Shown: positions 42,870 through 50,421 of the stretch, in pieces
Position numbering within the stretch: the first letter of the stretch is position 1
How the letters are laid out: the number at the start of each line of letters is the position of its first letter
Origin: Spirosoma endbachense
GTDB lineage: Bacteria; Bacteroidota; Bacteroidia; Cytophagales; Spirosomataceae
Assembly (NCBI RefSeq): GCF_010233585.1
Contig: NZ_CP045997.1
Coordinates: 8,640,682-8,704,681, forward strand
Direction of reading: 5' to 3'
DNA: 64,000 nucleotides
The notes under the pieces: generated by a model
Databases searched by the model: none
Told to the model about the DNA's origin: nothing
What the model saw: the letters and a program-made list of their open reading frames with translations, nothing else
Position numbers and translations under genes: made by a program

Positions 42870-43979
42870 CTATTTCTGTAAATCCACGGCCACTGTCGCA
42901 CTCATACCAGGGCGAAGTTTAGCGTACAGCGGACTCTTTTTGTCCAGTTCGATACGTACAGGAATACGTTGTACGACTTTCACGTAGTTACCCGTAGCAT
43001 TGTCGGGGGGAAGTAAGGAAAACTTGGCACCTGTTGCACCAGCAAACGAACCAACCTGACCCGTCAATTTCTCACCGCCGAAGGCATCGACATCGATGTC
43101 TACCGTCTGCCCAGGCACCATCTGATGCAATTGCGTTTCCTTAAAGTTTGCCGTTACCCAAAGATTGGTGTTGCCCACCACAGAGCATACAGCCTGACCT
43201 GCCTGAACTAATTGACCAATTTGTACGGAACGCTTTGAAACAACGCCTGAGGCTGGTGCACGTACAATCGTATACGAAAGTTGCAGTTTAGCCATGTCTA
43301 AATCCGCCTGACGCTGTTTAATCGTCGACTGGGCCACCGTAATCTGACCTTGTGTGGCCCTACGCTGTGAACTCGTAACACTGGTCTGCGTACCAGCCGC
43401 GTTTACCTGCGATTGAGCCGTTTGCAACTGAGCCTGAGCAGCCAGCAGTTGAGCCTGTGCAGCATCACGTTCAGCCTGAGCAACATCAAACTGTTGTTGG
43501 GGAACAGTTTTTTCAGCCAGCAGTCGGCTATAACGGTCAAAATCCTGATTGGCTTTACGGGCACGTGCCTGAGCAGCCGCTACATTAGCCTGAGCCGTGG
43601 CTACCTGATCGCGGGCAGTTTGTACACTTGCCTGCGAGCTTTGTACGGTCGCCGACGCAACATTTACCTGCGAGCGGGAAACCCCGACAGCAGCCATAGC
43701 ACTTTGCAAAGCAGCTTCAGCCTGATCGACCCGAATGCGATAATCGGCATCGTCGAGCACAATAAGCGTATCGCCTTCTTTAACGAACTGGTTGTCTTTG
43801 AAGCGAATTTCCTTCACATAACCGCCCGCTTTGGGTATTACCGGGTTTACATCACCATCAATTTGAGCGTCGTCGGTAGTTTCATGACGTTGCAGGTAGC
43901 GAAACTCGCTGTACCCGAAAAAGAGGGCAATGGCCAGGATTACGACCCCTCCTACGCGGAATAAAATTTTCTTATCCAT
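42870..43979 (-). CDS. emrA: HlyD/EmrA-type periplasmic adaptor protein
   Basis: A 369-residue membrane-fusion protein with one N-terminal helix (about residues 7-24). The lipoyl halves are at about 40-80 (DAQIDGDVNPVIPKAGGYV, IRFKDNQFVKEGDTLIVLDD) and about 245-275 (IVRAPASGVVSKRSV, GQLVQAGQAVCSVV). Between them lies a long Ala/Gln-rich coiled coil (about 85-235) that reaches across the periplasm to TolC. It joins the EmrB-like pump to the TolC-like channel. 26 bases after tolC. Confidence 0.94.
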   Translation of the reverse strand: MDKKILFRVGGVVILAIALFFGYSEFRYLQRHETTDDAQIDGDVNPVIPKAGGYVKEIRFKDNQFVKEGDTLIVLDDADYRIRVDQAEAALQSAMAAVGVSRSQVNVASATVQSSQASVQTARDQVATAQANVAAAQARARKANQDFDRYSRLLAEKTVPQQQFDVAQAERDAAQAQLLAAQAQLQTAQSQVNAAGTQTSVTSSQRRATQGQITVAQSTIKQRQADLDMAKLQLSYTIVRAPASGVVSKRSVQIGQLVQAGQAVCSVVGNTNLWVTANFKETQLHQMVPGQTVDIDVDAFGGEKLTGQVGSFAGATGAKFSLLPPDNATGNYVKVVQRIPVRIELDKKSPLYAKLRPGMSATVAVDLQK

Positions 43980-44005
43980 GATTGTATGCTATTGTCGAAA
44001 CAAGA

Positions 44006-45337
44006 TTAATTAAGGTTGTTGCCAGTGGCTTTTAACAGGCGTTGGTAAGCAAGCTGTGCGTCCACGGTGGCATTAATGACGTTAAGTTGAGCCTGAAGCA
44101 GAAAGCTGTCTGCTTCTAATAGATCAGTTGAACCAACCAGTCCATTACGGAAACGGGATTCCGTAAGGCGATAATTTTCCTGCGCCTGCCCGACAGACGT
44201 ACGAATTACATTCTGTTGTTCGAGGGCCAGTTGGTAGTTATTATAGGCCGTAACGACCTCACTCCGAATCTGATCGGTTTGCTGTTGGCTTTGCAGATTC
44301 GCCTGATCAATGGCGGTTTGGGCACCATGCAGTTTCCCTTTCAGATTATACAGCGAACCGATGTTATACGTCAACCCCGCTCCTACATTCCAGGCGCTAA
44401 TGAATGCTCCCCCCTCCGGAATAACCTGAGCGGTGGGGTTTATGTAATTGTAGCCAGCCGATACACCCAGATGCGGATACATAATACTCTTCGTATTGCG
44501 AAGCATCGCTTCAGCCGATTGAACCCGTAAACTATTTGCCTGTACTTCAGGCCGGGCCTGCACCGCCCGTGTCAGAAATGAACTCAGGGGCTCGGCCGTA
44601 ACGACTGGATTGGCCAGCGTGGTATCAATCGCAATAGTCTGGTCTTCAGGCAGACCAACCAGCAAATTAAAGTTGTAAAGAGCCGTCTGGCGGGCTTTCT
44701 CGACCTGTAAACGACTCAATTGCAAATTGTTTTTCTGCAACTGAATCTTCAGCACTTCGTTGGCTGTCACGATTCCTTCTTTCTGTAGATTCGAAGCTTC
44801 ACGCTCTTTTTCGTCGAACTGTTTGATATTCTGCTCAATAACGCCAATCGAACGCGCCAGCTTAACAATGTTGTAGTAGGCATCGGTTACCGTATAGACA
44901 AGTTCGGAACGATTTCGCTGTGCATCCAGATGGCTCGCTTTAGCCAGCAAATCAGCCGACCGCTCGGCCGACTTTTCGGCAAAACCTCCAAATACTTCCT
45001 TGCTAATTGTAACTCCACCCATTGTTGCATTGAATGCGCCAGCCGGTATCGTCAATGCCGATTTTCCATCGCTGCCAGCTCCCAGCGAAAACGGCCCGGT
45101 CAGGCTGTAACGTGAATAAGCCAGCGATGCATTAGCTTGTGGCAAACTACGATCTTTTGTCTCCTGTAAATGAGCTTCGGCAGCCTGCGTGCGCGAATCA
45201 GCCAGCTTAATTCCCTTATTGTTTTGCAGTGCAAGTTGGATTGCTTTGTCCAGAGGCACCACAGCTGGCGCTGTCTGCGCAACTGTTAGGCCTATGCCTG
45301 TTAGCCACAATCCAACTCCTATGATGTACTTTTTCAT
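44006..45337 (-). CDS. TolC family outer-membrane efflux protein
   Basis: A 443-residue protein from the ATG at 45337, one base after the marR stop; the in-frame ATG at 45361 would overlap marR. Signal peptide MKKYIIGVGLWLTGIGLTVAQ. The mature chain shows the doubled TolC pattern: PLDKAIQLALQNNKGIKLAD, then VYTVTDAYYNIVKLA, RAVQARPEVQANSLRVQSAE, and IRSEVVTAYNNYQLALEQQN and RFRNGLVGSTDLLEADSFLL near the C-terminus. It forms the outer-membrane duct for the EmrAB-like pump. Confidence 0.94.
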   Translation of the reverse strand: MKKYIIGVGLWLTGIGLTVAQTAPAVVPLDKAIQLALQNNKGIKLADSRTQAAEAHLQETKDRSLPQANASLAYSRYSLTGPFSLGAGSDGKSALTIPAGAFNATMGGVTISKEVFGGFAEKSAERSADLLAKASHLDAQRNRSELVYTVTDAYYNIVKLARSIGVIEQNIKQFDEKEREASNLQKEGIVTANEVLKIQLQKNNLQLSRLQVEKARQTALYNFNLLVGLPEDQTIAIDTTLANPVVTAEPLSSFLTRAVQARPEVQANSLRVQSAEAMLRNTKSIMYPHLGVSAGYNYINPTAQVIPEGGAFISAWNVGAGLTYNIGSLYNLKGKLHGAQTAIDQANLQSQQQTDQIRSEVVTAYNNYQLALEQQNVIRTSVGQAQENYRLTESRFRNGLVGSTDLLEADSFLLQAQLNVINATVDAQLAYQRLLKATGNNLN

Positions 45338-45338
45338 G

Positions 45339-45770
45339 TTAACGGTTTCTAATTTTTTCAAGGAGTGTGTTCATTATCCGGACTTCCTCGTCAGTTAAGT
45401 GGCTGAGGATCGATTCAAAATCTTTAAATTCAAGTGCTACTTTCTCGACAAATTGATGCGATTCTGGCGTAAGCCGCAGATTGACCCGCCGACGATTCAG
45501 TGGATCGATCTCCCGTCTAATCAGGCTTTTTGCTACCAGCCGATCAGTCAGTCGAGTCATGTCTGAGTTTAGATCAGTCATTTTTTCTTTCAGTTCACCG
45601 GCACTCAGACTATTCGGATAGACTTCCGATAACCGACGCAATGCGATGTATTGCTGAACCGATAAATCGAACGGCGATAGTTTCTGCTGAAAATGGTTAA
45701 AGATGTATCCATCAGTCTGGTGCAGGTTGGCAATGAGCCGATGGTGTTCATTTTTGAACTGATTTCCCAT
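45339..45770 (-). CDS. MarR family repressor of the efflux operon
   Basis: A 143-residue winged-helix regulator. Landmarks: FDLSVQQYIALRRLSEVYP, LSAGELKEKMTDLNSDMTRLTDRLVAKSLIRRE split over about residues 57-90 (recognition helix), and the wing DPLNRRRVNLRLTP, with a C-terminal dimer helix. As the first gene of the efflux operon it probably represses its own promoter, where a 12-bp palindrome overlaps the -33 region, and lets go on binding a drug-like ligand. Confidence 0.94.
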   Translation of the reverse strand: MGNQFKNEHHRLIANLHQTDGYIFNHFQQKLSPFDLSVQQYIALRRLSEVYPNSLSAGELKEKMTDLNSDMTRLTDRLVAKSLIRREIDPLNRRRVNLRLTPESHQFVEKVALEFKDFESILSHLTDEEVRIMNTLLEKIRNR

Positions 45771-45787
45771 GTTTTCTAATCGTGTAA

Positions 45788-45818
45788 CAAAGGTATAACC
45801 AACATTTGTTTAAACAAG
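45788..45818 (-). promoter_or_regulatory. marR-operon promoter with overlapping MarR dyad
   Basis: On the - strand TACCTTTG (45788-45795) is a full -7 match, and CTTG (45815-45818) lies 19 bases upstream as the -33 box. The perfect palindrome TTGTTTAAACAA (45806-45817) sits in the spacer and -33 box. A MarR dimer bound here would exclude RNA polymerase. Confidence 0.75.
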
Positions 45819-46064
45819 TTTTGTGCAAACGACATTCAGGAGCCTCTAATGCATAAATTAGATTATTTCAATAATAAATTTTCAACAAAAAGCATTAAAA
45901 CTGACCATAACTATCTCATAATAAAGTATTTAAAAATATTATATCAATATATTTTTTGAAAAATAAGTAAAATTATTTCCGGCATGAGGCAAATTTTTAA
46001 TGGAATTTTAAGCTCCAAAATCAAGATAAAATGATACGCCTGAGGCTTAGTAGCAGTATTCACC

Positions 46065-46107
46065 TATAACAACCAGCGCTCCTAATACCGGAGCACTGGT
46101 TGTTATA
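46065..46107. terminator. Hairpin of unknown role in the marR-GH3 gap
   Basis: Arms of 18 bases (46065-46082 and 46090-46107), TATAACAACCAG at the base, matching at 17 of 18 positions with a seven-base loop. No gene ends close by on either strand, so it is either a terminator for an unseen small RNA or a structural element. Confidence 0.5.
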
Positions 46108-46310
46108 GCAAAGTTTTAGAATAAAAGCTAGTTGGTAGTAATGTCAACCGAATTCATTGTCGACAATCGGCTTTAATGGAGTCGATACTTAATTGACATA
46201 CTGGTTGTAATACGCAGCTGCTATCAATTTTTAGGTAAAATATCTAGATGTCCTATTTGTGTAGTAAATTGTATTCTGTACATGATAAAAATAATTATTT
46301 TAATGAACTT

Positions 46311-46387
46311 AGGACTTTTGCTCAGAACCGTGCCACGGTTACTGTTGATGTCTTAATAACCGTGGCACAGTTCTGAGCAAAAGTCCT
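46311..46387. repeat. 31-bp-arm hairpin 70 bases upstream of GH3
   Basis: Arms 46311-46341 and 46357-46387 match at 30 of 31 positions with a 15-base loop; the base is AGGACTTTTGCTCAG and the top contains AACCGTGG. The foot resembles those of the hairpins at 15002 and 63600, and the top resembles the mqo terminator. It may act as an upstream leader structure for GH3 or be a dispersed palindromic repeat. Confidence 0.7.
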
Positions 46388-46456
46388 GAAATGTATCAGG
46401 CCCCCTTCCTATTGATTGGGCTATATCAATGCCTTTAATTAACCTAAAACTAACGT

Positions 46457-48796
46457 ATGAGACGTGTAATAACCTCCGCCAGTCTGCTTGTGTTGCTGTC
46501 GGTATCGATTGGGTTTGGTCAAAACTGGACGGAAACTAAAATTGGAGTCTGGACCAAGGTGATCAATAAAGATGGGCAAACGTTGGGGTACTCTCCAGCC
46601 TCTGGAGTCAAGCTACTAACCGTCGATGCTTTGGCGTTTAAAGACCTAAATAAAAACGCCAAACTGGACCCCTACGAAGACTGGCGATTACCCATTGCAA
46701 CCCGCGCCAAAGACCTGGCCTCGAAATTATCGGTTGAGCAAATTGCCGGTCTAATGCTTTATAGCAAACATCAGCCGATTCCAGCCCCAGCTGGTGGACC
46801 TTTTGCGGGTACATATGGCGGAAAAGTATTTGCGCAAAGTGGCGCGAATGTAGCTGACTTGTCCGATCAGCAACGGGAGTTTTTGACCAAAGACAACCTG
46901 CGCCATGTATTGGTTACGTCGGTCCAAAGTCCGGAAGCAGCCGCGCAGTGGAATAACAATGCTCAGGCACTGGTAGAAAGCCTTGGTCTGGGAATTCCGA
47001 TCAACAGTAGTTCAGACCCACGTCACAGTACGAGAGCCGATGCCGAATACAATGCCGGAGCTGGTGGCTCAATTTCAATGTGGCCCGGTTCATTGGGACT
47101 AGCCGCTACATTCAACCCGGATCTGGTGAAACGATTTGGCCAGATTGCCGCCACTGAATACCGGGCACTGGGCATTGCCACAGCCCTTTCTCCACAGGTC
47201 GATTTAGCAACCGATCCACGTTGGAACCGGGTAAGTGGCACCTTTGGTGAAGACCCACAACTGGCTACCGACATGGCCCGCGCTTACATTGATGGTTTCC
47301 AGACCTCAGTCGGCGCAAAGGAAATAACCGGAGGCTGGGGTTACAACAGTGTAAATGCAATGGTTAAACACTGGCCAGGTGGTGGTTCTGGCGAAGGTGG
47401 TCGTGATGCACACTATGGGTATGGAAAATATGCCGTTTATCCAGGGAAGAACTTTGAATCGCATTTTCGCCCCTTCACCGAAGGTGCCTTCAAACTCAGT
47501 GGAAAAACAGGTACGGCATCAGCGGTCATGCCGTATTATACCATTTCGTTCAATCAGGACAAAAAATATGGCGAGAATGTCGGCAATAGCTACAATAAAT
47601 ACATCATTGGTGATTTATTGAGGGGCAAGTATCACTATGATGGTGTGGTTTGCACCGACTGGCTGATAACAGCCGACGAAACAGCCGTTGACGTCTTTCT
47701 GACGGGCAAATCGTGGGGTGTTGAAAAACTATCGGTCCCGGAGCGTCACTATAAAGTACTACTGGCGGGAGCCGACCAATTTGGTGGTAACAACGATGCT
47801 GGGCCTGTAATTGAAGCCTATAAAATGGGGGTTAAAGAAAAAGGCGAAGCGGCAATGCGGGCACGGTTTGAACAATCGGCAGTACGGTTGCTGAAAAATA
47901 TCTTTCAGGTCGGTTTGTTTGAAAACCCATACCTCGAACCAGAAACGTCTCGTAGTGTAGTCGGTAAGCCTGAATTTATGCAGGCAGGTTACCAGACACA
48001 ATTGCAATCGGTCGTGCTGTTGAAAAATAAGGCAAAAGCCCTGCCACTGACGAAAGGAAAAACAGTGTACATACCCAAACGATTTACGCCCGCAGGCCGC
48101 AATTTTCTGGGGATGGAAACGCCCGAAAAGCTGGAATATCCTGTCAATTTGGCCATTGTCAAGAAGTACTTCACCGTTACGGACAATCCCGACGAAGCTG
48201 ATTACGCACTGGTGTTTATCCAAAGTCCGAATTCAGGTGGTGGCTACAATAGCGATGATGCAAAATCTGGTGGTACCGGCTATGTTCCTGTAAGTCTTCA
48301 ATATGGTGATTATACAGCGCAGGGGACACGTAATCCCAGCATCGGCGGTGGCGACCCGCTCGAAAAATTCACCAACCGGACTTACAACGGCAAAACGGCA
48401 AAAACAATCAACGGTACCGACTTGGGCATGGTGAACGACACTTACGCAAAAATGAAAGGCAAACCTGTAATTGTTTCGCTACAGGTATCGAATCCAACGG
48501 TAGTTGGAGAATTTGAAAAACAGTCGAATGCAATACTGGCACACTTTGGTGTTCTGGATCAGGCTTTGCTGGATATTCTAACAGGAGCCAGTGAGCCATC
48601 GGCTTTACTACCGATGCAGTTTCCAGCCGACATGAAGACTGTAGAAGCCCAGTCTGAAGATGTTCCGCGTGACATGAAGTCTTATATTGACTCCGAAGGA
48701 AACGTTTATGATTTCGGGTATGGACTAAACTGGAAAGGTGTCATTCAGGATGCCCGCACAGCTAAATACAAGAAAGCGGCACTTAGCATGAAATGA
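46457..48796 (+). CDS. Glycoside hydrolase family 3 protein (beta-glucosidase-like)
   Basis: A 779-residue secreted enzyme with signal peptide MRRVITSASLLVLLSVSIGFGQ. GH3 enzymes remove terminal beta-linked sugars by a retaining mechanism. The N-terminal TIM-barrel domain has LDPYEDWRLPIATRAKDLAS, LGLAATFNPDLVKRFGQIAA, RVSGTFGEDPQLATDMARAY split near residues 255-275, and AMVKHWPGGG (substrate His). The nucleophile is Asp401 in GVVCTDWLIT. The C-terminal GH3 domain begins around LLKNKAKALPLTKG, and ends VYDFGYGLNW. Stand-alone gene; it is not near the pectin genes, so its substrate is open. Confidence 0.92.
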   Translation: MRRVITSASLLVLLSVSIGFGQNWTETKIGVWTKVINKDGQTLGYSPASGVKLLTVDALAFKDLNKNAKLDPYEDWRLPIATRAKDLASKLSVEQIAGLMLYSKHQPIPAPAGGPFAGTYGGKVFAQSGANVADLSDQQREFLTKDNLRHVLVTSVQSPEAAAQWNNNAQALVESLGLGIPINSSSDPRHSTRADAEYNAGAGGSISMWPGSLGLAATFNPDLVKRFGQIAATEYRALGIATALSPQVDLATDPRWNRVSGTFGEDPQLATDMARAYIDGFQTSVGAKEITGGWGYNSVNAMVKHWPGGGSGEGGRDAHYGYGKYAVYPGKNFESHFRPFTEGAFKLSGKTGTASAVMPYYTISFNQDKKYGENVGNSYNKYIIGDLLRGKYHYDGVVCTDWLITADETAVDVFLTGKSWGVEKLSVPERHYKVLLAGADQFGGNNDAGPVIEAYKMGVKEKGEAAMRARFEQSAVRLLKNIFQVGLFENPYLEPETSRSVVGKPEFMQAGYQTQLQSVVLLKNKAKALPLTKGKTVYIPKRFTPAGRNFLGMETPEKLEYPVNLAIVKKYFTVTDNPDEADYALVFIQSPNSGGGYNSDDAKSGGTGYVPVSLQYGDYTAQGTRNPSIGGGDPLEKFTNRTYNGKTAKTINGTDLGMVNDTYAKMKGKPVIVSLQVSNPTVVGEFEKQSNAILAHFGVLDQALLDILTGASEPSALLPMQFPADMKTVEAQSEDVPRDMKSYIDSEGNVYDFGYGLNWKGVIQDARTAKYKKAALSMK

Positions 48797-49303
48797 AATC
48801 GGTGTTGACATAGCTAATGTGACATACCAGTCAACCGAAAAAACGATACCATTGCTTCCTGTTTCTTCTTGTTTTTTTAAGTGCGTATTGGCTCTGTAGT
48901 GCTTTCCCTGTGCTTCACCCCTCTTGTTAAGTTAACAGAGATTTAGCGTGGGAATGCATTATAGGGCTTTTGTTTTTTCCGGGTAAGCCCGAAAAGCGAA
49001 TTCGTCAAATCTTCAGTTGCTGCAAAAATTCCATTCATAAAGATTTTCCTGCAAATAACTATAAACTCATTGTTACTAATTGATAGCCAACCAGTCTATA
49101 CTAGTACAGTTGCTTTATTAATATAGCAGGCTACTGTTCTGCCTTAGCCAAAAGGCCTAAAACTTCCTGGCTAGAATTAGTACCCATTATTTAAACAAAT
49201 GAGAAGATACTTATCATGGGAAATTGGCTACTCAGTAGTTGCCGGCCAGTTAATTATGAAATCCACTCATTAGTTTACGCCGATAACCCGCCGGAGAAAG
49301 TCT
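48797..49303. other. Gap after GH3 without recognised features
   Basis: About 500 bases with no credible gene and only a weak short hairpin (around 48975-48998, CGGG/CCCG). No clear GH3 terminator is visible. Confidence 0.5.
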
Positions 49304-49579
49304 ATGGATAGTAAGTACCCAACCTATTACATCAGTATCGATGAGCTTATGATTGTTTTTATGGCTCTGCCTGAGAATCCGAACCATAAGCTTCGTTTTA
49401 TCACCTTACCTATCTCTCTCAGAAGTGAAAGTGGCCAACTGAGCGACTATCTGCTACAATTTGACTGGAATGACACATGCCAGGACTGGGAACTGAGTCA
49501 GGGGCAGCCTATAGCCATAACAGCCAGATATCATGCTCCCTCTAGTTGCGAGAATTTATCCCCTACTGTAGTAAGGTAA
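49304..49579 (+). CDS. Small hypothetical protein
   Basis: A 91-residue open frame. A GGAG stretch lies about 10 bases before the ATG. The sequence has a mixed, globular composition (ISIDELMIVFMALPENP, KLRFITLPISLRSE, YLLQFDWNDTCQDW) with no signal peptide, membrane helix or known motif. Beta-rich with two cysteines. It has normal codon use for the region, so may be real, but nothing around it indicates a role. Confidence 0.5.
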   Translation: MDSKYPTYYISIDELMIVFMALPENPNHKLRFITLPISLRSESGQLSDYLLQFDWNDTCQDWELSQGQPIAITARYHAPSSCENLSPTVVR

Positions 49580-49837
49580 ATGGTCTGAATTCTTGCTTCA
49601 TCGGCTGGAAACCCATATATCCATGGTAAGGGGGAATATTCAGCAGTGAAAACAGGCGATTTAGCCTGGCAATTCAGGCATTCAGATAGATTGACTGGCA
49701 GCAGCAGTCAAAAGCACTAATCTTTGTTATAACGTATAGCTTGGGTATGTATAGCCTGAGTTAATAAACTGTTGCAACAATCTCTGATAGGTATATCACC
49801 TCAATGATAGAGATGGTAACCCAACTTATTTTTTACT

Positions 49838-50227
49838 ATGAGAAAATCGTCATTTGCCAGCATTAGCATTCAGTTCGTAAATAAAGCCGTTCAAGACGCG
49901 ATTCGTCGATGCGAACGAATTGTTGTTGTTGGCCCTTCCGATGAATATGAGAAGATCTATTTCTTTACTGGCAAAAAGAATTATTTTCGCTATTACACGA
50001 TTGACCTGACAGCGATTGACTCAACAGTTCCCAAGCGTTTTCAACAGGCTAAACGAGGGTTCTACGATGAGGTTTTAAGCAGAGAGCCGCTTGCTCAGGC
50101 AGTTACCAGAATTGAAGCCAGCCAGTTGCTGAACACGAATTCGACAAATCAACTGGCCCCTAATATGCCAACGATAAAGTCGAACTCAGCGCTAGTGCAA
50201 TGGGTAAAAGGATTGCTTATTCCTTAG
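49838..50227 (+). CDS. Hypothetical protein
   Basis: A 129-residue soluble protein of unknown function. It begins MRKSSFASISIQFVNKAVQD, followed by CERIVVVGPSDEYEKIYFFTG, which looks like a small alpha/beta fold, then a Tyr/Phe-rich KNYFRYYTIDLTAID. The last 40 residues are low in structure, then end with LVQWVKGLLIP. No signal peptide. A perfect 26-base-arm hairpin 56 bases after the stop suggests a discrete transcript and supports the gene being real. Confidence 0.6.
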   Translation: MRKSSFASISIQFVNKAVQDAIRRCERIVVVGPSDEYEKIYFFTGKKNYFRYYTIDLTAIDSTVPKRFQQAKRGFYDEVLSREPLAQAVTRIEASQLLNTNSTNQLAPNMPTIKSNSALVQWVKGLLIP

Positions 50228-50282
50228 CCGACTGGTATAAAAGGAGAATAGATCCTTCTTCAGTTAATCAATAACTGAAATT

Positions 50283-50339
50283 AAGTACTAAAGATAAAAG
50301 CCAGCCTACAGTATAGGCTGGCTTTTATCTTTAGTACTT
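50283..50339 (+). terminator. Terminator hairpin after the 129-aa gene
   Basis: Perfect 26-base arms (50283-50308 and 50314-50339) with a five-base loop; the stem core is AAAAGCCAGCCTA. The 3' arm is T-rich. It ends the upstream + strand transcript. Confidence 0.85.
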
Positions 50340-50372
50340 GTGCATTATAGTGTTTGTTCTCTTTTCGTCGTA

Positions 50373-50408
50373 AAAAAAAGCCGGAAGCGTTGGCTTCCGG
50401 CTTTTTTT
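50373..50408. terminator. Bidirectional terminator before the envelope-protein 3' end
   Basis: A7-GCCGGAAGC (50373-50388), loop GTTG, and the perfect complement ending in T7 (50393-50408). Both strands have the stem-plus-T-run form, so it can end the 692-codon - strand gene and act as backup for the + strand. Confidence 0.88.
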
Positions 50409-50421
50409 ATTGTTACGTATC

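Larger units (their letters stand above)
45819..46456. other. Long non-coding gap upstream of GH3 with two hairpins
   Basis: No credible gene. It holds the AT-rich upstream part of the marR promoter, a hairpin at 46065-46107 and a very long hairpin at 46311-46387. The GH3 promoter must lie in the last part; no clear TTTG/TAnnTTTG pair was found. Confidence 0.65.

Noticed and set aside
43413..43964. Low-complexity Ala/Gln repeats in the emrA-like gene as a DNA repeat array
   Set aside because: These are the normal heptad-like coiled-coil codons of a HlyD-type adaptor, not an independent repeat; the open frame on the other strand is their shadow.
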